From NCBI GenBank assembly GCA_964490895.1, contig CAZBEI010000057.1, positions 1-18,143 on the forward strand: a DNA stretch of 18,143 bases, written 5' to 3'. Positions 13,765-18,143 of this stretch are shown piece by piece. Position 1 is the first letter of the stretch, and every line of letters begins with the position of its first letter. This DNA is from JACRAO01 sp964490895 (GTDB lineage: Bacteria; Bdellovibrionota; UBA1018). Both the position numbers and the translations under genes were made by a program. Under the pieces are notes generated by a model, which had not been told where the DNA came from, did no database searches, and saw only the letters and a program-made list of their open reading frames with translations.

Positions 13765-14853
13765 ATGCAAAAATCAATTCTCGCCATCATCATCACCTTG
13801 CTTTTTCTAAATTGCTCCAAACCCACCCCAAAAAATCAACCCGACCTTTTATTCTCGGGCGAAAAACATTTTAAATCCATCAGACAACTCACTTTTGGAG
13901 GGACCAATGCAGAAGCATATTGGTCTTATGACGGAAAGTGGCTGACTTTTCAACACAAGGGCAAGGGCATTCTTCTGAAAGACAAGACAGAAGCACCCTG
14001 TGATCAAATTTTTACAATGAAAGCAGATGGCACAGAGGTGCGTCAAATTTCTAATGGCAAGGGCCGAACCACTTGCTCTTATTTTTTTCGAGACTCAAAA
14101 AAAATCCTCTACAGCAGCACCTTCGGAAAAAGCGAAGACTGCCCCACTCCTCCAGACATGAGCCAAGGCTATGTTTGGCCGATTTATCCAAGTTATAAGA
14201 TTTATACCGCAAACTTAGACGGATCAAATCTAAAACCCATGGAACCTCAAGCCCCTCTGGCCTATCACGCTGAGACGGTGACTTGCGCAGATGGGAGCGT
14301 CTTATTTACCAGCAATCGAGACGGAGATTTAGAACTTTATATAGCCCACATCAATCAGTCTAATGAACTGACAAAGCCAAAACGTCTGACTCACTCTTTG
14401 GGATATGATGGCGGCGGAGTTTTTTCGCCAGATTGCAAACAGATTGCCTGGAGGGCATCGCGACCTCATTCGCGCAAAGACAAAAAAGATTATCTAGAGC
14501 TACTCAAACAAAACTTAGTGCGACCCACCCGCATGCAAATTTGGACAGCTCACGTAGACGGATCAGCAGCTAAACAAGTGACCTCTCTTGCGGGTGCGAG
14601 TTTTGCTCCTGCTTTTACAGCAGATGGGAAAAAAATTATCTTCTCGTCTAACTTTCGGGACCCCAAGGGGCGACACTTTGATTTGTACTGGATCGGCTTG
14701 GATGGGTCGGGCCTCGAACAGATCACCTTTTCTGGAACATTTGATAGCTTCCCAATGTTTTCTCCAGACGGAAAATATTTGGCTTTTTCTTCTAATCGAA
14801 ATGCTAAAGAATCGCATGAGACAAATGTTTTTGTAGCCGAGTGGGTCCTGTAA
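13765..14853 (+). CDS. TolB-like beta-propeller lipoprotein (PD40 repeats)
   Basis: The signal peptide MQKSILAIIITLLFLNC has its lipid Cys at 17; Asn before the Cys is an unusual lipobox residue. The rest is a six-bladed propeller of WD40-like/PD40 repeats, each with a pattern like xxSPDGKxLAFxSxR: AYWSYDGKWLTFQ, YFFRDSKKILYSS, TCADGSVLFTSNRDG, GVFSPDCKQIAWRASR, AFTADGKKIIFSSNFRD, MFSPDGKYLAFSSNRN. TolB itself carries such repeats plus an N-terminal domain missing here, so this is a TolB-like protein, not TolB. Envelope protein binding is the expected role. No good ribosome binding site lies before the ATG, so the level may be low or dependent on the upstream lipoprotein gene. A small hairpin follows the stop codon. 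Confidence 0.8.
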   Translation: MQKSILAIIITLLFLNCSKPTPKNQPDLLFSGEKHFKSIRQLTFGGTNAEAYWSYDGKWLTFQHKGKGILLKDKTEAPCDQIFTMKADGTEVRQISNGKGRTTCSYFFRDSKKILYSSTFGKSEDCPTPPDMSQGYVWPIYPSYKIYTANLDGSNLKPMEPQAPLAYHAETVTCADGSVLFTSNRDGDLELYIAHINQSNELTKPKRLTHSLGYDGGGVFSPDCKQIAWRASRPHSRKDKKDYLELLKQNLVRPTRMQIWTAHVDGSAAKQVTSLAGASFAPAFTADGKKIIFSSNFRDPKGRHFDLYWIGLDGSGLEQITFSGTFDSFPMFSPDGKYLAFSSNRNAKESHETNVFVAEWVL

Positions 14854-14854
14854 G

Positions 14855-14872
14855 AAACGCCCTTGCGTTTTT
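14855..14872 (+). terminator. Small hairpin after the propeller gene
   Basis: AAACGC, loop CCTT, GCGTTT, then TT: a 6-bp stem 1 base after the stop codon with only a short T-run. It is a weak intrinsic terminator at best; reading through would include tRNA-Phe. Confidence 0.35.
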
Positions 14873-14912
14873 GGGTAAGATCGCATAGCGATAGAGAGAT
14901 CTAAGCTTTTTG

Positions 14913-14985
14913 GGCTTGGTAGCTCAGTCGGTAGAGCAGCGCCCTGAAAAGGCGTGTGTCGGCGGTTCAATTCCGTCCCAAGCCA
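14913..14985 (+). tRNA. tRNA-Phe (anticodon GAA)
   Basis: A full cloverleaf: acceptor GGCTTGG/CCAAGCC (7 of 7), D-arm GCTC/GAGC, anticodon stem GCGCC/GGCGT with loop CTGAAAA (anticodon GAA), 5-base variable region, T-arm GGCGG TTCAATT CCGTC, discriminator A. CCA is not encoded. It ends two bases before the convergent zinc-ribbon gene. Confidence 0.95.
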
Positions 14986-14987
14986 TT

Positions 14988-15215
14988 TCACTCACCTTCG
15001 TCATGAGAGTGGCCGCCCTCTAACCCCGTATAATGGTCGTGGCACCCGTGTTGTGTGGTTTCGCGCAAATCGCCTCGGCCCCCAACTCTAAACAAAGAAA
15101 TCAGTTTCTGGATTTTCTGGCCTTTACACTTTGGGCATTTTACGGTTTCGCTTGAAGATGTGATTTGTTCAAACTTAGCTTTGCATGTTTCGCAATAAAA
15201 CTCAAAAAGGGGCAT
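14988..15215 (-). CDS. FmdB-type zinc-ribbon protein
   Basis: This is a 75-residue protein starting MPLFEFYCETCKAKFEQITS, the hallmark of the FmdB/CxxC regulatory-protein family (usually MPxYEYxCxxCG). Cys 8, 11, 27 and 30 form two CxxC knuckles that bind one zinc ion. The C-terminal part has several His (TQHGCHDHYTG, GGHSHDEGE), which may bind metal as well. The family was linked to formamidase and amidase regulation but most members have no known role. The start at 15215 is preferred over the frame's ATG at 15245 because GGGAGG lies 6-7 bases upstream and the family begins at this Met. It converges on tRNA-Phe with only two bases between them. Confidence 0.85.
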   Translation of the reverse strand: MPLFEFYCETCKAKFEQITSSSETVKCPKCKGQKIQKLISLFRVGGRGDLRETTQHGCHDHYTGLEGGHSHDEGE

Positions 15216-15289
15216 GATTAACCTCCCATTCTTACATGATATCACTCTTGCCTGTTTGAGTGTATTTATGGTTTAACTCCAATAAATGT

Positions 15290-15366
15290 GACCCCATAGC
15301 TCAATTGGATAGAGCACCAGCCTTCTAAGCTGGGGGTTCCCCGTTCAAGCCGGGGTGGGGTCGCCA
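15290..15366 (+). tRNA. tRNA-Arg (anticodon TCT)
   Basis: Cloverleaf: acceptor GACCCCA/TGGGGTC, D-arm GCTC/GAGC, anticodon stem CCAGC/GCTGG with loop CTTCTAA (anticodon TCT, reads AGA/AGG), variable GGGTT, T-arm CCCCG TTCAAGC CGGGG, discriminator G, and CCA encoded at 15364-15366. Confidence 0.96.
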
Positions 15367-15417
15367 TTGTCTACTTGGATTGCTTAGGATTACGAAATTT
15401 GGTAAATAGGAATTATA

Positions 15418-16026
15418 ATGGTTCAACAACCCAAAAAAATCTTAGTCACCGGTGCAGCTGGCGCACTGGGCCAAATCGTTGTTAAAAAATTTCTATCTCA
15501 AAACCTAGAAGTCATTGCCACTGATATAAAAACTCCCCTTGGAACTAAAAATTTTGAAGGTGTAGACACCTTAGTACACTGCGCAGGAGGATTTAGGTTT
15601 AGTCTTTTAGAGGAAACCTCTCAAGATGACTTCGAATTTCTTTTAGATTCTAATTTTAAATCCGCTTTTAACTTACTCAAAGAGCTCTTGCCAGGGATGA
15701 AAAAAAGAAATTTTGGGAGGATTGTGCTTGTAAGCGCTAAAAGCACGCTTAACCCACCCGCCGGCATGTCGGCCTATGCTGCTACAAAAGCAGGAATCAA
15801 TGCGCTTGTCACTTCGGTAGCCGAAGAAGTGAAACCCTTTAATATCAATATCAATGCCGTCATGCCAAGTATCATCGATACTCCATCCAACAGGCAAAGC
15901 ATGCCCAAAGCTGATTTTTCGAAATGGGTGAACCCAAATGATTTGGCAGAAATTATTTTCTCTTTGACACAAGCTTGGGGAAACCCCATCCATGGAGCCC
16001 TCATCCCAGTGGCAGGTCGAATATGA
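15418..16026 (+). CDS. Short-chain dehydrogenase, dihydropteridine-reductase-like
   Basis: An NAD(P)-dependent oxidoreductase of the SDR superfamily. Residues 11-18 TGAAGALG are the cofactor loop, Ser106, Tyr120 and Lys124 (YAATK) the catalytic residues, and Asp36 after the second strand suggests NAD preference. At 202 residues it is about 40-50 shorter than classical SDRs. The middle AKSTLNPPAGMSAYAATKAG and the later IIDTPSNRQSMPKADFSKW closely follow quinoid dihydropteridine reductase (AKAALDGTPGMIGYGMAKG; LDTPMNRKSMPEADFSSW), so it belongs to that branch. The true substrate is not shown. An AGGA site precedes the ATG by 7 bases. Its stop overlaps the threonine deaminase start as ATGA, so the two are translationally coupled. 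tRNA-Arg lies 51 bases upstream on the same strand. Confidence 0.8.
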   Translation: MVQQPKKILVTGAAGALGQIVVKKFLSQNLEVIATDIKTPLGTKNFEGVDTLVHCAGGFRFSLLEETSQDDFEFLLDSNFKSAFNLLKELLPGMKKRNFGRIVLVSAKSTLNPPAGMSAYAATKAGINALVTSVAEEVKPFNININAVMPSIIDTPSNRQSMPKADFSKWVNPNDLAEIIFSLTQAWGNPIHGALIPVAGRI

Positions 16027-17252
16027 GTACGTCTAAAAAAATCAATGTCACTTTAGCTCATATTAAAGAAGCACAAAACCTGCTCAAAAAATACCTGCCG
16101 CCTACACCGCTGCTGCTCAATCCTTGGCTCTCAGGAGTCTTTGGCTGTGAAATTTATCTAAAACTCGAAAACATGCAGCCCATCGGATCGTTTAAAATTA
16201 GAGGCGCGACTTTTAGAATCTCTCAACTGACAACTCAGGAAAAAAGGAAAGGTATTATTACGGCCAGTGCTGGAAATCATGCCCAAGGGGTCGCCTGGGG
16301 AGCAAAAAAATTTGGAGTCAAAGCGCTGATTGTCATGCCCAAGTCAGCGCCTTTAGTAAAAATTCAAAACACAAAAGCCTTAGGTGCCACTGTCATCTTA
16401 GAGGGAGATACGAGTGATCAAACTCTGGCAACTGCCAGAAAAATATCTCGAAAAACAGGGAAAATATTAGTCCATGGTTTCGAAGACCCTGAAATTATCG
16501 CTGGCAACGGAACTGTGGGATTAGAGATTTTAGAACAATTGCCAGATGTCGATTTTATTGTAGGCTCTATTGGCGGTGGTGGACTCATGGCGGGCACTGC
16601 AATTGCGCTCAAAGAATTAAAACCAAAAACCCAAGTGATTGGCTGCCAAGCCCAAGGTGCTCCTTCGATGATCGAGTCTTTCAAAAAAGGAAAGGCCGTC
16701 GGATTAGAAAGAGTCAACACATTTGCAGATGGAATTGCGATTATCCACGCCAGCCAGGGTGTGTACGAATTGCTCAAGCCTCGCATTGACCAATTGCTCC
16801 AGGCTGACGACGAAGCCATTGCAGGAGCGGTGCTGACTTTAGCTGAAAAAGCAAAAATCGTAGCCGAGGGAGCAGGCGCACTGCCACTGGCAGTTTTAGA
16901 TCAGATGAAGTCTAAAATTCGTGGCAAAAAAGTCGTCCTCATTGTGAGCGGCGGCAATATCGATGTTAATCTTTTATCCCGCATCATCGACCGGGGCCTC
17001 ACCCGTGCTGGACGCCGCCTGAGACTCAATGTGCTCATCTCAGATCGGACCGGATCTCTTGCCAAATTAACTGCTCTCATTGCCGAGCTAGGGGGGAATG
17101 TTCTGCAGGCTATTCATGACCGAAACGAGCCCTCTACGCACATTGACCAAACCGAGGTGGCTCTCACGCTCGAAACACGGGGGCCAGAGCACACCCAAAA
17201 GGTGATTTCTGCTTTAAGAGCTAGCGTTTTTAGGCTGGATATTGCACATTAA
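16023..17252 (+). CDS. ilvA: Threonine ammonia-lyase (threonine deaminase) with ACT domain
   Basis: A PLP enzyme converting L-threonine to 2-oxobutanoate and ammonia, the first step towards isoleucine or of threonine breakdown. Landmarks: GSFKIRGA with the PLP-binding Lys58, SAGNHAQG at 82-89, and the phosphate-binding GGGGL at 184-188. From about residue 330 a single ACT domain follows (RLNVLISDRTGSLAKLTALI and on), which binds regulatory amino acids. At 409 residues it fits the short form with one ACT domain (TdcB-like core plus ACT) and not the 510-residue biosynthetic IlvA with two; the symbol is therefore provisional. I take the ATG at 16023 because it overlaps the previous stop as ATGA and matches the family start; the open frame extends further upstream inside the dehydrogenase gene. 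It converges with the next gene, 8 bases apart. Confidence 0.92.
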   Translation: MSTSKKINVTLAHIKEAQNLLKKYLPPTPLLLNPWLSGVFGCEIYLKLENMQPIGSFKIRGATFRISQLTTQEKRKGIITASAGNHAQGVAWGAKKFGVKALIVMPKSAPLVKIQNTKALGATVILEGDTSDQTLATARKISRKTGKILVHGFEDPEIIAGNGTVGLEILEQLPDVDFIVGSIGGGGLMAGTAIALKELKPKTQVIGCQAQGAPSMIESFKKGKAVGLERVNTFADGIAIIHASQGVYELLKPRIDQLLQADDEAIAGAVLTLAEKAKIVAEGAGALPLAVLDQMKSKIRGKKVVLIVSGGNIDVNLLSRIIDRGLTRAGRRLRLNVLISDRTGSLAKLTALIAELGGNVLQAIHDRNEPSTHIDQTEVALTLETRGPEHTQKVISALRASVFRLDIAH

Positions 17253-17260
17253 ATTGAGAT

Positions 17261-18142
17261 CTATCTCTTACCCCGTGGCTCTTCGCGTCCCTTTTTACCA
17301 TCACGTGCGTCGTCGTCTTTTGGACTGGATGTTTCGTCACCACGAGCTACCTTGCTGGTACTTGCTCCTGCTATTTTTTCAGCTCGTGCTTCTTTTTGTG
17401 CATGCGCTGCGGAGGGTGGGGATTTGCCACGAATCCCTGCTGTATTACTTAACTTTAGCATTTCAGCTAAAATATTATTAGCAAATCTATTTGTATATTG
17501 TGCGGGCTCTGCTGCTTTTGTTGCTTCGTCTGATAAACTCTTAATCTCTCGCATAAGTCTTTCAGCCCCTATTGTGTCATTAGGTTTTGTGGCTCTCACT
17601 TTCGCTTCTAAATCACTGGGCATTTCCGGAAAACTTTTATCTATACGATCCTGAAATCTACCCAGCTCATTTGTGAGTAGATCCAATATCTGTGTTAAAA
17701 TCTTTGCGCCACTCTTCTCAGCCTTACCTTCAGTTATCTTTTTTGAAGCCTCATAAACAGAAAAGGTAGAATATTTTTTTGCTATTTGATCTAGATTGGA
17801 TTTTTCTTCTTCCGTAGCGCCAGGGAGCAAACCCACATATAATAGCGAAAAAACATCTCTTGCTTCTACTAAAAACCGTTCAAAGAGCATCCGTTTTTTT
17901 TCAGAAATAGAGCTACTACCACGTTCTAACTCATCAAAGGCTTTGCTAAGTTCTGTCTCAGCGCCACTTGTAATTCGCATGTGAACTCTAACAACAGGTG
18001 AAAAGCGAAGACCTCTGCCACTAACAGCTTTAGCAAAAATTATTTTTGCTAAAGCAATTTTCAAGGTAGCTCTAAATTTATCTAAAGAATAGTGCATTTT
18101 GCTTACTTCGATTACCACGCGGCTCTCGTCATAGCCATGCCC
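17261..18142 (-). CDS. Unrecognised helical protein, N-terminus open at the window edge
   Basis: The frame remains open to the right edge (GHGYDESRV before the first possible internal start), so the protein is probably cut by the window. Candidate starts inside are GTG 18118 and ATG 18097, neither with a clear ribosome binding site. The visible 290 or so residues are mostly charged helices (SISEKKRMLFERFLVEARDV, AKILTQILDLLTNELGRF, IGAERLMREIKSLSDEATKA). There is no Cys, signal peptide or membrane segment in the visible part. The last 60 residues form a Lys/Arg/Asp/Ser-rich, probably disordered tail (SSPKDDDARDGKKGREEP). I do not recognise a family. It lies tail to tail with the threonine deaminase gene. 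Confidence 0.6.
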   Translation of the reverse strand, partial: GHGYDESRVVIEVSKMHYSLDKFRATLKIALAKIIFAKAVSGRGLRFSPVVRVHMRITSGAETELSKAFDELERGSSSISEKKRMLFERFLVEARDVFSLLYVGLLPGATEEEKSNLDQIAKKYSTFSVYEASKKITEGKAEKSGAKILTQILDLLTNELGRFQDRIDKSFPEMPSDLEAKVRATKPNDTIGAERLMREIKSLSDEATKAAEPAQYTNRFANNILAEMLKLSNTAGIRGKSPPSAAHAQKEARAEKIAGASTSKVARGDETSSPKDDDARDGKKGREEPRGKR

Positions 18143-18143
18143 C

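Noticed and set aside
1..18143. CRISPR arrays, integron or prophage structures.
   Set aside because: No regularly spaced repeats, integrase, cas or phage structural genes are seen on either strand.

Overview
The window reads as a chromosomal segment of an AT-rich Gram-negative bacterium. A Bdellovibrionota or other former deltaproteobacterial member fits best. The reasons are lipoproteins with lipoboxes, an outer-membrane barrel protein, type IV-type minor prepilins, an RpoH-like heat-shock promoter instead of CIRCE in front of groESL, a PhaR-type regulator, and a protein of an HNH-associated family that I recall from Bdellovibrio. The taxonomic placement is inference from gene content only.

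Left part (1-5703, all minus strand): a leftward cluster encoding two small secreted proteins, a PilV-like, a PilW-like and a PilX/GspK-like prepilin, then a larger modular prepilin. The three middle prepilin genes overlap or nearly touch and look like one transcript. Before the last gene there is a roughly 200-bp scar of an insertion sequence: two copies of a terminal repeat plus the first 20-odd codons of a transposase. Together these proteins plausibly form a minor-pilin tip complex and its secreted partners, but no pilus motor or secretin gene is present here.

Middle (5884-9260): an outer-membrane beta-barrel protein and a PhaR-type regulator (minus strand). A 386-bp divergent spacer then leads to a long TPR lipoprotein (plus strand), which converges on groEL across a strong shared hairpin.

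Chaperonin region (9224-11495): groES-groEL (minus strand) with a very good RpoH-type promoter match, a long leader that could fold over the groES start codon, and a divergent sigma70 promoter driving a small periplasmic protein.

Right part (11496-18143): the small periplasmic protein; a protein with the N-terminal part of an HNH-endonuclease family but no HNH domain; a Cys-rich lipoprotein with an internal duplication; a TolB-like propeller lipoprotein; tRNA-Phe(GAA); an FmdB-type zinc ribbon; tRNA-Arg(UCU); a DHPR-like short-chain dehydrogenase translationally coupled to an ACT-domain threonine deaminase; and an unrecognised helical protein whose reading frame is still open at the right edge.

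No CRISPR array, prophage or complete mobile element is visible. The least familiar part is the prepilin cluster with its secreted partners.
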